Shown: positions 18,021-26,797, numbered from the stretch's first letter. The stretch is 64,000 bases of DNA from Sphingobacteriales bacterium 44-15 (GCA_001899685.1 MKWG01000002.1:353953-417952); one strand, 5' to 3'. Numbers and translations are program-made. Notes: generated from the letters alone by a model not told the origin.

Positions 18021-19205
18021 ATGCATCAACGGGAACTCTTTTTAAAACATGTTGCTCAAACTTCTCCCGCTCCCATTGGGCTGGAAATAGTAAAAGCGAA
18101 AGGCAGCTATTTGTATGACGGTAGCGGCAAGTCTTTTCTTGACCTGATCGCAGGCATCAGCGTTTGCAATATCGGGCATTGTCATCCTGCAGTGGTTGAC
18201 GCTGTAAAACAGCAGGCAGAACAATACCTGCACCTGCTGGTATACGGTGAGCTTATAGAAACACCACAGGTGGCTTATGCACATTACCTTACACAGCATC
18301 TGCCGGCTTCACTGAACGCCGTATATTTTACCAATTCCGGTGCTGAAGCCGTTGAAGGCGCAATGAAGCTGGCCAAAAGGAGCACCAACCGCACACAGAT
18401 CATTGCCTTTAATAAATCTTATCACGGGTCTACACAGGGAGCGCTCAGCATCATAGGAGATGAGTATTGGCGTAATGCCTACCGCCCGTTATTACCCGGC
18501 ATTCTTCATCTTGAATATAACTCTCCGGATGACCTGGAGTATATTGACGGGCAGACCGCCTGTGTGATAGCAGAAACCGTGCAGGCCGAGCGTGGCGTTG
18601 TTGCACCTGATAAAGCCTGGATGCAGGCGCTTCGCAAGAAATGCAGCGAGACAGGAGCGCTGCTGGTACTTGACGAGATCCAGACCGGTTTTGGAAGGAC
18701 CGGCACCCGCTGGGGCTTTGAGCAGTTTGGCGTAGTGCCCGATATTGTATTGCTGGGCAAAGCGCTGGGCGGAGGCATGCCGCTGGGCGCTTTCGTAGCA
18801 GACAGGGCGCTGATGCGGAACCTTACCGATAATCCGGTGCTCGGGCATATCACTACCTTTGGAGGGCACCCCGTGAGCTGTGCCGCAGGATTGGCTGCGA
18901 TGAAAGTATTGCATGACGAAAATATAATACCGTGTGTAAGGGAAAAGGCGAAGTTGTTCTTATCGCTGCTACAGCATCCGGCAATTTTGAATGTACGTTC
19001 GGCAGGGTTGCTTATTGCCGTGGAGTTTGAAAGCTTTGAACGCAATAAAAGCATTATTGACCGCTGCATTGAACAGGGCGTGCTGACGGATTGGTTTTTG
19101 TTCGCTCCCGAATGCATGCGCATTGCACCGCCCCTGACTATTACCGACGAGGAGATCAGGCTTGGCTGCAGGGTCATTCTTGAAGCCGTTGAAAGCAGCA
19201 GGTAA
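18021..19205 (+). CDS. Class III aminotransferase (aspartate aminotransferase family; ArgD/GabT-like)
   Basis: 394 residues. The fold-type I class III signatures are seen: FLDLIAGISVCNIGHCHP at the N terminus, TNSGAEAVEGAMKLA, the LDEIQTGFGRTG aspartate motif and the PLP lysine (about 246) in LLGKALGGGMPLGA, then TTFGGHPVSCAA. Members transaminate acetylornithine, ornithine, 4-aminobutyrate or similar omega-amino acids. The specific substrate cannot be decided here and there are no arginine genes nearby. ATG 18021 is chosen over the TTG at 18015. It is flanked on both sides by repeat-rich gaps. Confidence 0.85.
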   Translation: MHQRELFLKHVAQTSPAPIGLEIVKAKGSYLYDGSGKSFLDLIAGISVCNIGHCHPAVVDAVKQQAEQYLHLLVYGELIETPQVAYAHYLTQHLPASLNAVYFTNSGAEAVEGAMKLAKRSTNRTQIIAFNKSYHGSTQGALSIIGDEYWRNAYRPLLPGILHLEYNSPDDLEYIDGQTACVIAETVQAERGVVAPDKAWMQALRKKCSETGALLVLDEIQTGFGRTGTRWGFEQFGVVPDIVLLGKALGGGMPLGAFVADRALMRNLTDNPVLGHITTFGGHPVSCAAGLAAMKVLHDENIIPCVREKAKLFLSLLQHPAILNVRSAGLLIAVEFESFERNKSIIDRCIEQGVLTDWFLFAPECMRIAPPLTITDEEIRLGCRVILEAVESSR

Positions 19206-19229
19206 TGATAAGTCGGGCAGATTATGTCT

Positions 19230-19350
19230 GTGTTTATCGTGAAAAGAGAAAGCCCGCCCGGCTGAATGCCATTCGGACGGGGATAAAAGTGAGAGGCGCT
19301 CACGTCTGTCGTTTCACGTTTCTCGTTCTCTTATTTCTCGTTTGACACAG
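19230..19350. repeat. Palindromic intergenic repeat (family 2) with CCCGCCCGG hairpin
   Basis: Contains GTGAAAAGAGAAAGCCCGCC, a hairpin from CCCGCCCGG (19253-19261) and CGGACGGGG (19274-19282), then GTGAGAGGCGCTCACGTCTG and TCGTTTCACGTTTCTCGTTC. The hairpin unit recurs at 19975-20002 beyond the next gene, so the NTF2-like gene is bracketed by related repeats. Confidence 0.6.
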
Positions 19351-19378
19351 CAGTAGTATTGCATGCCGCACAATGCTG

Positions 19379-19455
19379 CATAGCGATAAGAACGTACAAG
19401 AGTGTGACACAACAAAAGCTTAATAGCAGCACTTAAGCCTGCTCCATAATAAAAA
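19379..19455 (+). repeat. Family 1 dispersed repeat, copy 2
   Basis: Reads ATAGCGATAAGAACGTACAA, GAGTGTGACACAACAAAAGC, then TTAATAGCAGC and CTGCTCCATAATAAAAA. It shares its core and spacing with copies at 3.4, 34.7 and 42.2 kb. It ends about 30 bp before the NTF2-like gene, oriented with it. Confidence 0.65.
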
Positions 19456-19484
19456 TTGTATTAAAAAAATATACTTTCGTTGAT

Positions 19485-19961
19485 ATGCCGGACAACAAAG
19501 CCATCATTGAAAAATTTTACACCTCCTTTCAGCAGTTAGACGCCGGAGGTATGAACAGTTGCTACAGCGAGGATATTGTTTTCAGCGACCCTGTTTTTAT
19601 GATACTGAAAGGGGATGAAGTAAGAGCGATGTGGGCAATGCTTTGTACAACCGCGAAAAGCTTTTCTCTCTCCTTCTCCGATATTGAGCTCCTGGATGAA
19701 GAATATGTTACCTGCAAATGGCAGGCGGTATATGTTTTTTCCAAAACAGGGCATAAAGTTACTAACAACGTAAAGGCATATATGCGCATTATTGACGGCA
19801 AGATCACCGAGCACAGCGATGCTTTCCGCCTGAGCACCTGGATAGGACAGGCGCTGGGCTGGAAGGGAGTGCTATTCGGCTGGACAGGACTTGTGAAAAA
19901 AAAGGTGCAGCGTACTGCAAGGGAAAGCCTGCTGAAATATATGGAAGTGAATGGTGAATAG
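19485..19961 (+). CDS. NTF2-like / SnoaL-like fold protein
   Basis: 158 residues with the cone-shaped NTF2-like pattern: an N-terminal helix KAIIEKFYTSFQQLDAGG, ending in the MNSCYSEDIVFSDPVF strand, then a VTCKWQAVYVFSKTGHKVTN beta hairpin and an AYMRIIDGKITEHSDAFRL strand. Such proteins are small-molecule binding or isomerase-like; here the role is unknown. The start ATG at 19485 fits the family. It is isolated between two repeat blocks, so it is probably monocistronic. Confidence 0.8.
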   Translation: MPDNKAIIEKFYTSFQQLDAGGMNSCYSEDIVFSDPVFMILKGDEVRAMWAMLCTTAKSFSLSFSDIELLDEEYVTCKWQAVYVFSKTGHKVTNNVKAYMRIIDGKITEHSDAFRLSTWIGQALGWKGVLFGWTGLVKKKVQRTARESLLKYMEVNGE

Positions 19962-19972
19962 GCAATAGTGAA

Positions 19973-20085
19973 TGCCCGCCCGGCAAACGCCAGTCGGACG
20001 GGGTGAGAGGGGAGACGATAAACGTCAAACGTGAGAGGGGAGAACGACAAACGTGAAACGACAAAATGTGAGAGGCGAACCTGAA
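19973..20085. repeat. Palindromic intergenic repeat (family 2), second block
   Basis: CCCGCCCGG at 19975-19983 pairs with CGGACGGGG, repeating the hairpin of 19253-19282 with a few loop changes. It is followed by tandem GTGAGAGGGGAGACGATAAA and GAACGACAAACGTGAAACGA units. The block fills the whole gap between the convergent NTF2-like and holB genes, so it may also act as a transcript end. Confidence 0.6.
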
Positions 20086-20100
20086 ACCTGAGCCCTTCCC

Positions 20101-21315
20101 CTACCTCAATTCCACCACCTCGTTTTTGGCAATAATATGATGCAGTTTAATAGTAAGCGCATGAAAGAGCATTTTGGCATTGGCATTCCGTTCAATATAA
20201 TAAGCTGCTCTGTCCAGTTCTTCTATGATGGACTGGTGTTGCTGAAGCGCTGCTATTTTATTCAGCCTTAGTGCAAAATCTCTTTCTGTTTCAGGAAGCT
20301 GCTCCGCATACTGCGGCATGACCTGCAAACGGATACTCTGCTGGAGCAGGTGATTAAAATACCTTAAAAACTGCTTTTGTTTTTCCCTGCCCTGGCGGCT
20401 GATCTCTTCTATCCACTTTACCTGGGCAACGGGTCCTGTTTTGAGGATGGCATTCAGCCACTCCCGCAACATGCCCTGCCAGTCGTCGCCCGTGTGCTGC
20501 AGGAGTTGCAAAGCTTCATGATAGTTCCCTTCTGCAACAAGCGCCAGTTGTCTTGCAGCGGCGGCATCTGTTCCGCATCGTTCTGTTAATGCTTTTTCAA
20601 TATCATTTACAGAAAGCATAGGCACCTTAACCAGTTGCGTTCTGGAGAGTATGGTAGGTAAGATAAGGCTCTCATTTTCGGCCACCAGGAGAAACAAAGT
20701 GCCTGGCGGCGGCTCCTCGATCAGCTTGAGCAGCTTGTTGCCCTCATTACCCAGGTATTCGGGAAGCCACATCAATAATATCTTATAGCTGCTTTCAAAA
20801 CTTTTGAGGTTAAGCTTTCTGATAATATCTGCACATTCATACGCTGTAATATTTCCCTGCTTGTTTTCGGCGCCAATAAACTGCAGCCAGTCGAATGCAT
20901 TGCCATAGGGATATTGCTTCACAAAATCCCGCCACTCTGCAATATAGTCGGTGCTGAGAGGTTTATCGCCCGGCTTGCGGGGCACTACAGGATAAGAGAA
21001 ATGAATATCAGGATGCACCATACCCGCCACTTTGGAATAAGATGGAGACCGCTGCATCCATTCATCGGCCTGCTGCCATGTGTGATGAGCAACTGCTGCG
21101 GGCTCTTCTCCGAAAAGAGAGGCACCGGCCTGCTGGCTCGCATTTTGCCCTGCGGAAAACAGGGAAACATAATTGGCAAAAGCCAGCGCAAGGGGAAGCG
21201 ATCCGGAACCTTCCTTTCCCAGGAATAATAACGCATGACTGAGACGGCTCTGGGCTACCAGTTGTACGAGGTGATCTTTTACTTCATCCTGAGCAATAAC
21301 ATCTTTGAAAAGCAT
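20101..21315 (-). CDS. holB: DNA polymerase III delta' subunit, without its zinc-module cysteines
   Basis: 404 residues from the ATG at 21315, preferred over one six codons upstream because family members start MLFKDV. Delta' is part of the clamp loader. Seen: SHALLFLGKEGSGS in place of the P-loop, HPDIHFSYPVV, the LLKLIEEPPPGT segment and the ILSRTQLVKV sensor-like motif. The zinc module that most relatives carry just before HPDIHF (Cys-rich, CxxCxxC) is replaced by about 45 residues without cysteine (SAGQNASQQAGAS, HHTWQQADEWMQ). Clamp-loader function should survive because delta' does not hydrolyse ATP. It is alone on the minus strand, 41 bp downstream of the ROK gene. Confidence 0.88.
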   Translation of the reverse strand: MLFKDVIAQDEVKDHLVQLVAQSRLSHALLFLGKEGSGSLPLALAFANYVSLFSAGQNASQQAGASLFGEEPAAVAHHTWQQADEWMQRSPSYSKVAGMVHPDIHFSYPVVPRKPGDKPLSTDYIAEWRDFVKQYPYGNAFDWLQFIGAENKQGNITAYECADIIRKLNLKSFESSYKILLMWLPEYLGNEGNKLLKLIEEPPPGTLFLLVAENESLILPTILSRTQLVKVPMLSVNDIEKALTERCGTDAAAARQLALVAEGNYHEALQLLQHTGDDWQGMLREWLNAILKTGPVAQVKWIEEISRQGREKQKQFLRYFNHLLQQSIRLQVMPQYAEQLPETERDFALRLNKIAALQQHQSIIEELDRAAYYIERNANAKMLFHALTIKLHHIIAKNEVVELR

Positions 21316-21356
21316 GGGCGCTAAAATAAGCATTTCGGGGAAATGAGCTATTGCGC

Positions 21357-22595
21357 TTATCGCATCTTTTGAACAGGAGAGCGTACTGATTTTTGTTTTT
21401 TCTGGGGCTTTTGGAGCGGTTCTCCATACCTTTCCATCACAAGGGCTGTGCTTCCTAAGATCTCTGCTTCATAACCCAGGGCGGAAAGCCCGATCTCTGT
21501 ATTGACTGCGAGGCGGGGAATGCAATGCTCATTCAGCGCCTGCTGTATCGGGGCCTGCCATATTTTTCCCGCGAACGCTCCTCTGCCGCTCAATACTACC
21601 AGCCCCGGGTTTAATAAATGTATCAATATTGCAATCCCCCGGCCTATATTATACCCTGCTTCAGAAAGCAGTTCTATGGCAAACCTGTCTCCTTTACCCG
21701 CGTACAGAATAATAGCTTCAGCGTCTTTTTCAAGGCTTTCATCAGTACCTTTTACAAGCTCTTTCAGCGCTGTTATCCTGCCGGAACGGATGCCTTCTTT
21801 GGCCTTTTCAACTATAACAGTTAAAGAGGTTTCTGTTTCAAGACATCCGCTTTTTCCGCAACTGCACAGCTTGCCATTATTGAAAAGAGGGATATGGCTG
21901 AATTCACCTGCAAAACCGTTCTCTCCCCTGAAAAGCTCTCCGCCCATTATCATACCAAGCCCAACACCCCACCCGATATTGATCACCATCGCAGTTTTGC
22001 GGTTGCGTGCAGCGCCGAAGCGCAGCTCTGCCAGCGCAACAATACTGGAGTCGTTATCAATAAAGGCAGGAATGCCTGTTTGAGAGGTTATGCTGTCGGT
22101 GATAGTACCTTTCGTTTGTAAAAAAGTATAATTCACTCCCTGCTGGGCATCTACAAAACCGGGCATACCTATACCTATGCCAAGGATCTTATTTTTACTG
22201 ATCCCCGATTTTTGAATGACCTCTTCTATTTTAGCGATCAGTATATCTAAAGCCCTGGGGTTATTTGCCAGGGGCAGCTCGAATTTTTCAACCGGGCTTA
22301 TATACCTGTTTTGCATATCTACTATGGCAATTCTTGTAAAAAACTGGTCCATAGCTACTGCGACAGTATATAAAATATCCGGTTGCAGGGAATACATCAG
22401 CGGCCGTCGGCCGCCGCTTGAAGGAGCATACCCTGTTTCCACTACTGTGCCGTCTGCAATAAGCTCATTCAGCATTTTTGTAGTAAGAGAAAGGCTTTTC
22501 TCAATCTTTGCGCTAAGCTCCGCGCAGGATAACAAATTGGAAAAGTATAGTTGCCGTATGATTTTTTTCTTATAGGATAAACTTTTACCCGCCAT
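21357..22595 (-). CDS. ROK-family transcriptional regulator (NagC/XylR type)
   Basis: 412 residues: an N-terminal winged helix (about 5-70, with LLSCAELSAKIEKSLSLTTK) followed by the ROK sugar-kinase-like domain. The zinc motif CSCGKSGCLE near residue 245 and IGIGMPGFVD are typical. These proteins repress sugar-use genes and respond to the sugar or its phosphate. The target is not evident; no sugar gene is adjacent. The small palindrome TCACAAGTGTGA (22599-22610), immediately before its start codon, could be an autoregulatory site. holB follows 41 bp downstream, so read-through is possible. Confidence 0.85.
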   Translation of the reverse strand: MAGKSLSYKKKIIRQLYFSNLLSCAELSAKIEKSLSLTTKMLNELIADGTVVETGYAPSSGGRRPLMYSLQPDILYTVAVAMDQFFTRIAIVDMQNRYISPVEKFELPLANNPRALDILIAKIEEVIQKSGISKNKILGIGIGMPGFVDAQQGVNYTFLQTKGTITDSITSQTGIPAFIDNDSSIVALAELRFGAARNRKTAMVINIGWGVGLGMIMGGELFRGENGFAGEFSHIPLFNNGKLCSCGKSGCLETETSLTVIVEKAKEGIRSGRITALKELVKGTDESLEKDAEAIILYAGKGDRFAIELLSEAGYNIGRGIAILIHLLNPGLVVLSGRGAFAGKIWQAPIQQALNEHCIPRLAVNTEIGLSALGYEAEILGSTALVMERYGEPLQKPQKKQKSVRSPVQKMR

Positions 22596-22916
22596 TTATC
22601 ACAAGTGTGAATGATTCAATAGTTTATTATAATTAATGTTAAGATAAGACAAGTTTCTTAATAAACAGGAATAAGTGGATCAAAATGGGAAAGGGTTAGG
22701 GTAATAAATTACAAAAATTAACCTTTGCCATTAAAAATCTGTGCCGCAGATAATTCCACGGGAACTATATATCCAGAATCGATTTTTGAACGTTCTTTTT
22801 AATTGTGCCGGAACGATATAAACAGGCAAAGAAATTTTAGATTACAGATCAGAGCCGTTAGATTTGTTGAGCAAACGGTTGCTTTACAAAGCTATTGAAA
22901 CCAAAACCTTTTGTTT
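22596..22916. other. Divergent intergenic region between ROK gene and upp
   Basis: No gene fits in these 321 bp. It must hold the promoters of both neighbours. Seen: TCACAAGTGTGA at 22599-22610, a 12-bp inverted repeat four bases upstream of the ROK ATG; and GTTTATTA (22622-22629) matched by TAATAAAC (22659-22666), 8-bp arms about 30 bp apart. I see no exact TAnnTTTG element. Confidence 0.35.
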
Positions 22917-23567
22917 ATGGTTATTAATCTGAGCACAGCACACTCGCTTTTGAGCAATTGGGTGGCAGAATTAAGGCATACTGATATTCAGTCGGACAGA
23001 ATGCGGTTCCGGAAGAACCTGGAGCGTATTGGTGAGGTTATCGCTTATGAGATCAGCAAGGAATTGGAATGGGAGGAAAGGGATGTACCTACGCCGCTTG
23101 GAGTTTCGGTGTGTAAAATATTAAAAGAGCAGCCTGTGCTGGCTACAGTGCTGCGGGCGGGAGTGCCTTTGCATCAGGGATTGCTCAATTATTTTGATAA
23201 GGCGGATAATGCATTTATCTCTGCTTACAGGAAGCATCACCGCGACGGATCTTTTGAGATCAGTATCGAATATGTTTCCTGTCCTGATATAGACAGCAGG
23301 ATATTGATCATATCCGATCCCATGCTGGCCACAGGAGCGTCATTAGTGAAAGCGATACAATTCCTGAAAGCGGAGGGACAGCCTAAGGCCATTCATGTAG
23401 TGACTGCTATCGCCTGTACTGTTGGTATAGAATACCTTCGACGGGAAGAGCCTGAAGTAAAACTGTGGTGCGGCGCTATTGACGATGAGCTTACGGCCAA
23501 AGGCTATATTGTTCCCGGGTTAGGGGATGCGGGAGACCTTGCTTTCGGCCCAAAATTGCAATCTTAA
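22917..23567 (+). CDS. upp: Uracil phosphoribosyltransferase
   Basis: 216 residues, close to the usual 208-215. It converts uracil and PRPP to UMP in pyrimidine salvage. The PRPP-binding loop is DPMLATGAS (about residues 133-141) and the uracil-binding C terminus is VPGLGDAGDLAFGPK. ATG 22917 is preferred over the TTG six bases upstream. The gene ends 39 bp before the PorP/SprF start, so they may share a transcript, though their functions are unrelated. Confidence 0.93.
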   Translation: MVINLSTAHSLLSNWVAELRHTDIQSDRMRFRKNLERIGEVIAYEISKELEWEERDVPTPLGVSVCKILKEQPVLATVLRAGVPLHQGLLNYFDKADNAFISAYRKHHRDGSFEISIEYVSCPDIDSRILIISDPMLATGASLVKAIQFLKAEGQPKAIHVVTAIACTVGIEYLRREEPEVKLWCGAIDDELTAKGYIVPGLGDAGDLAFGPKLQS

Positions 23568-23606
23568 TACAAATTTTGTAACTTGAAGTACATTAATGCT
23601 GTTCGC

Positions 23607-24623
23607 ATGAAAAAGGTTCCTGCTCTGCTTGTGGTGGTAATAACGCATTTATATGTGCACGCTCAGGATCCGCATTTTTCACAATTCTTTTCTTCACCGC
23701 TGACATTAAATCCTGCTTATACCGGCAAGTTTGACGGTACATTTCGCGTAGCAGGCAACTATCGTAACCAATGGCCTACCATCAATAATGCGTTTACCAC
23801 TGCTACTGCTTCTGTTGATTTTGACATTTTACAAAACCGGATCCCGGAATTTGATACCTGGGGAATAGGTATAATGGGAATGAATGATCAAAGCGGAGAT
23901 AAAATTTTAACCAATAACTTTTTGGCCGTCTCCACTGCCTATCACAAGGCCCTTGACGAGAACGGCTACCACGTGCTTACAGTAGGTTTTCAGGGCACGT
24001 ATGCCAACAAACGCCTTGATATCTCGAAAGCTAATTTTGAAGATATGCTGAGAGCAGACGGGTTTACCGGCACCACGCAGGAAGATTTTGCAAGTAACAC
24101 GCGAAATATTGCTATTAATTATTTTGATGTGAATGCCGGTCTGCTGTATTCAGGCAGTACTAATGGATATAATAATTTTTATCTTGGTGTTTCCACCTAT
24201 CATATCAACCGCCCCAAAGAGTCTTTCAGGGGTGGTAATTATATTCTAAGTCCCAGGGCAACCATTCATGGAGGCGGGTATATGCCTGTAGGACGGATCA
24301 CTACGCTGCATGCCAGCTTCATCCACCAGCGGCAGGCGGGCGCAACGGAAACGGTAGCAGGAGCGGCACTTGCCTTCCGGCTGAATGAAGATGAAGATAA
24401 TGAAACTAATCTGTATGCAGGTATGTGGTACAGGTTTGGAGATGCTTTTATTCCTTATGTGGGGATCGAATTTGCAGGGCTTAGAATAGGCTACAGCTAC
24501 GATGTCAATAATTCCTCTCTCAACACGGCTTCCAACAGCAGGGGCGGTAATGAAATATCATTGATCTTTATAAAGAAACCTTCTGATCCTAACCGGAGGA
24601 AGCTGGGGTGCCCGAAGTTTTAA
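23607..24623 (+). CDS. PorP/SprF-family type IX secretion outer-membrane protein
   Basis: 338 residues. A signal peptide (about 1-20, ending YVHAQ) is followed by the family hallmark DPHFSQFFSSPLTLNPAYTG. The rest alternates as beta strands and has the IGIMGMNDQSG, YHKALDENGYHVLTVGFQGT and FAGLRIGYSYDVN strands. Members sit in the outer membrane and, as SprF-like partners, support secretion or surface attachment of particular T9SS substrates. No SprB-like partner lies beside it; the PKD protein at 6.5 kb is the only candidate here. ATG 23607 gives a proper signal peptide, whereas the TTG at 23583 does not. Confidence 0.88.
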   Translation: MKKVPALLVVVITHLYVHAQDPHFSQFFSSPLTLNPAYTGKFDGTFRVAGNYRNQWPTINNAFTTATASVDFDILQNRIPEFDTWGIGIMGMNDQSGDKILTNNFLAVSTAYHKALDENGYHVLTVGFQGTYANKRLDISKANFEDMLRADGFTGTTQEDFASNTRNIAINYFDVNAGLLYSGSTNGYNNFYLGVSTYHINRPKESFRGGNYILSPRATIHGGGYMPVGRITTLHASFIHQRQAGATETVAGAALAFRLNEDEDNETNLYAGMWYRFGDAFIPYVGIEFAGLRIGYSYDVNNSSLNTASNSRGGNEISLIFIKKPSDPNRRKLGCPKF

Positions 24624-24640
24624 TACTTTAAGTTTGACGG

Positions 24641-25918
24641 ATGAACAAGGCCATAACTAATGTCAATCCGCCCGGTCGCATTCTTTTGGCAAGCCTGGTG
24701 GGCACAACCATTGAGTTTTTCGATTTTTATATCTATGCAACTGCTGCCGTTCTGGTCTTCCCGGGATTATTTTTTCCGGAAACAGATCCCACGTCTGCCA
24801 CGCTGCAATCCCTGGCCACTTTCGCCCTGGCTTTTTTTGCCAGGCCGCTTGGCGCCGTGCTGTTCGGGCATTTCGGCGACCGGAAGGGACGGAAAGCCTC
24901 GCTGGTGGCGGCGCTGATGACGATGGGTCCTTCCACTGTAGCCATCGGACTTTTACCAACCTACGAGTCTATCGGCGTTGCAGCTCCTATCTTGCTGGCT
25001 CTTTTCCGTTTCGGGCAGGGGCTTGGGCTTGGCGGTGAATGGGGCGGTGCTGTGCTGCTCGCTACCGAAAATGCGCCCCCGGGCAAAAAAGCCTGGTATG
25101 GCATGTTTCCCCAGTTGGGCGCGCCAATCGGGTTCCTTATTTCCAGCGCTACTTTTTTTATTCTTGGCAAAACCCTGACCGACCGGCAGTTTTTCCATTA
25201 CGGCTGGCGTATCCCGTTTATAGCCAGTGCCGTGCTCGTTTGGGTTGGACTGTATGTGCGGCTGAAGATCACCGAGACTCCCGACTTCTTGAAGGTCATC
25301 GAAAAGAATGAGCGGGTGAAAGTGCCCGTGGCTGACGTATTTGTGAGGCATACCCGGGCTGTTGTACTGGGCACTGCAGCAGCCATCACCACCTTTCTTT
25401 TGTTTTACCTGATGACGGTATTCACCCTGAGCTGGGGGGTGTCGGCACTGCATTATCCCAAGACCGGTTTCCTCGTGGGGCAAATGATATCCATGCTGTT
25501 CTTTGGCCTGGGTATTCCCCTTTCAGCCATACTGGCCGACCGTTATGGCAGGCGCCCGATACTGATGCTGGCTACCGCCGCCATTTTTGTATTCGGGTTA
25601 TTTTTTTCGACCCTGTTTGTTGGCGGTAACCTGGTTATGATCAATGTATTCCTGTCTATCGGCATGTTCCTGATGGGACTGACCTATGGCCCGATGGGCA
25701 CGGCGCTGGCAGAGATCTTTCCGCCTGCCGTGCGCTATACGGGATCATCGCTGGCCTTTACGCTGGCCGGCATACTGGGCGCCTCACTTACACCTTATCT
25801 TGCCACAACACTGGCAAACAACTATGGACTTCCTGCCGTTGGTTATTACCTGTCTATCGCTGCGGCTGTTACTTTTGCGGCACTGATGGCGGCGCGATCA
25901 TCCATGAGGGAGAAATGA
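24641..25918 (+). CDS. MFS transporter, metabolite:H+ symporter (MHS) type
   Basis: 425 residues with about twelve TM segments and both copies of the MFS signature: GHFGDRKGRKASL (about 75) and ADRYGRRPIL (about 298). The N terminus TTIEFFDFYIYATAAVLVFP is typical of the shikimate/proline-betaine/alpha-ketoglutarate (ShiA/ProP/KgtP) subfamily. The substrate is unknown. By eye the gene is clearly richer in G and C than its neighbours, and it produces many spurious overlapping ORFs; this could reflect recent acquisition. It starts 17 bp after the PorP gene. Confidence 0.85.
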   Translation: MNKAITNVNPPGRILLASLVGTTIEFFDFYIYATAAVLVFPGLFFPETDPTSATLQSLATFALAFFARPLGAVLFGHFGDRKGRKASLVAALMTMGPSTVAIGLLPTYESIGVAAPILLALFRFGQGLGLGGEWGGAVLLATENAPPGKKAWYGMFPQLGAPIGFLISSATFFILGKTLTDRQFFHYGWRIPFIASAVLVWVGLYVRLKITETPDFLKVIEKNERVKVPVADVFVRHTRAVVLGTAAAITTFLLFYLMTVFTLSWGVSALHYPKTGFLVGQMISMLFFGLGIPLSAILADRYGRRPILMLATAAIFVFGLFFSTLFVGGNLVMINVFLSIGMFLMGLTYGPMGTALAEIFPPAVRYTGSSLAFTLAGILGASLTPYLATTLANNYGLPAVGYYLSIAAAVTFAALMAARSSMREK

Positions 25919-25984
25919 TGGATTATTATTGCAGCCTTCTCCTTTAACAAGATGAACAAAACTGATTTGCATTATTTTCCAAAC

Positions 25985-26020
25985 AAAAAGCGGCAACCTT
26001 TAGATTACCGCTTAACTTTT
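25985..26020. terminator. Bidirectional terminator between MFS gene and tRNA-Arg
   Basis: AAGCGG (25988-25993) pairs with CCGCTT (26008-26013); a T run follows on the plus strand (26017-26023) and an A run precedes (25985-25989), giving a U tail on the minus strand too. It can end both the MFS and the tRNA transcripts. Confidence 0.5.
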
Positions 26021-26051
26021 TTTGCGAGATGCTCCTATGCTGGAAAAATAC

Positions 26052-26126
26052 TGGTAGTCCCGACAAGAATCGAACTTGTATCTAAAGTTTAGGAAACTTC
26101 TATTCTATCCATTGAACTACGGGACC
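26052..26126 (-). tRNA. tRNA-Arg, anticodon CCT, CCA encoded
   Basis: Read on the minus strand, all arms are present: acceptor GGTCCCG with CGGGACT (the first pair is a G-U wobble), D arm GTTC/GAAT, anticodon stem GAAGT/ACTTT around loop TTCCTAA (anticodon CCT), T arm ACAAG/CTTGT around TTCGATT, discriminator A and a genome-encoded CCA at 26052-26054. It reads AGG codons. Confidence 0.95.
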
Positions 26127-26245
26127 GTTTATCTGCTCTTCTTAAATTCTTCAGATCGAATTTTATAGCAGGGCGCAAAAATAATAGTTTATCTCCATCT
26201 TTAAAAGGCTAATTTCATTACTTTCACCGCTATATAACCTGAAAG

Positions 26246-26701
26246 ATGAAAATACGTCTTGCCGTAGCGCTTATAATGACATTTGCCTGCGCAAAAAGCT
26301 TTGCCCAGCAGAAAATGAGCCCTCATATCAACCATGTGGCAGTATATGTGGTGGACCTGCAAAAAAGCGGGGATTTTTATATGAATGTGCTTGGGCTCGA
26401 CAGTATCCCCGAGCCCTTTCACGATGGCAGGCATATCTGGCTCAGGATCGGCCCGGGCGCCAGTATGCATATTATTCAGGGGGCGGAGGCTAAAAAAGAA
26501 TATTACAAAAACAATCATTTTTGCTTTAGTGTCAATTCGGTGGACGATTTTACCGCCCTGCTCAGGAAGAAATCCATTCCTTACGAAGATGTTGCAGGCA
26601 GGCAGATGAGCGTCACTACAAGGGTAGACGGGGTGAAGCAGATCTGGCTCCGGGATCCCGACGGCTACTGGATAGAGATCAATGACGATAAAGACAAATA
26701 A
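26246..26701 (+). CDS. Exported VOC-family (glyoxalase/bleomycin resistance fold) protein
   Basis: 151 residues. Unusually for the family, it opens with a good signal peptide (about 1-21, ending KSFAQ), which predicts export to the periplasm. A single VOC domain follows: INHVAVYVVDLQKSGDFY, SMHIIQG, NNHFCFSV, WLRDPDGYWIEIND. His in INHVAV, His in NNHFCF and Glu in WIEIN are candidate metal ligands. Most VOC enzymes are cytosolic; lactoylglutathione lyase is therefore only a default label and the substrate is unknown. It stands alone after the tRNA gene. Confidence 0.8.
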   Translation: MKIRLAVALIMTFACAKSFAQQKMSPHINHVAVYVVDLQKSGDFYMNVLGLDSIPEPFHDGRHIWLRIGPGASMHIIQGAEAKKEYYKNNHFCFSVNSVDDFTALLRKKSIPYEDVAGRQMSVTTRVDGVKQIWLRDPDGYWIEINDDKDK

Positions 26702-26797
26702 GGTAAGTTTTGTAAATCAATCTGTTGCGTATCAGGAACCATCTTTATACCTGTCAGGCACCGTTTATATTTCTGCTGCATTCCCGTTTGGCTTCCC

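Noticed and set aside
18506-19303. 265-aa open frame antisense to the class III aminotransferase
   Set aside because: It mirrors the strongly conserved aminotransferase on the plus strand, is rich in Ser and Pro without domain features, and has no promoter or start context.
19230-20085. CRISPR-like array around the NTF2-like gene
   Set aside because: The repeated units differ in length, are palindromic family 2 elements on both sides of a gene and have no regular spacers or cas genes.
24663-25483. Several overlapping frames in and opposite to the MHS transporter
   Set aside because: The high G+C of this gene opens other frames; only the transporter frame has conserved motifs.
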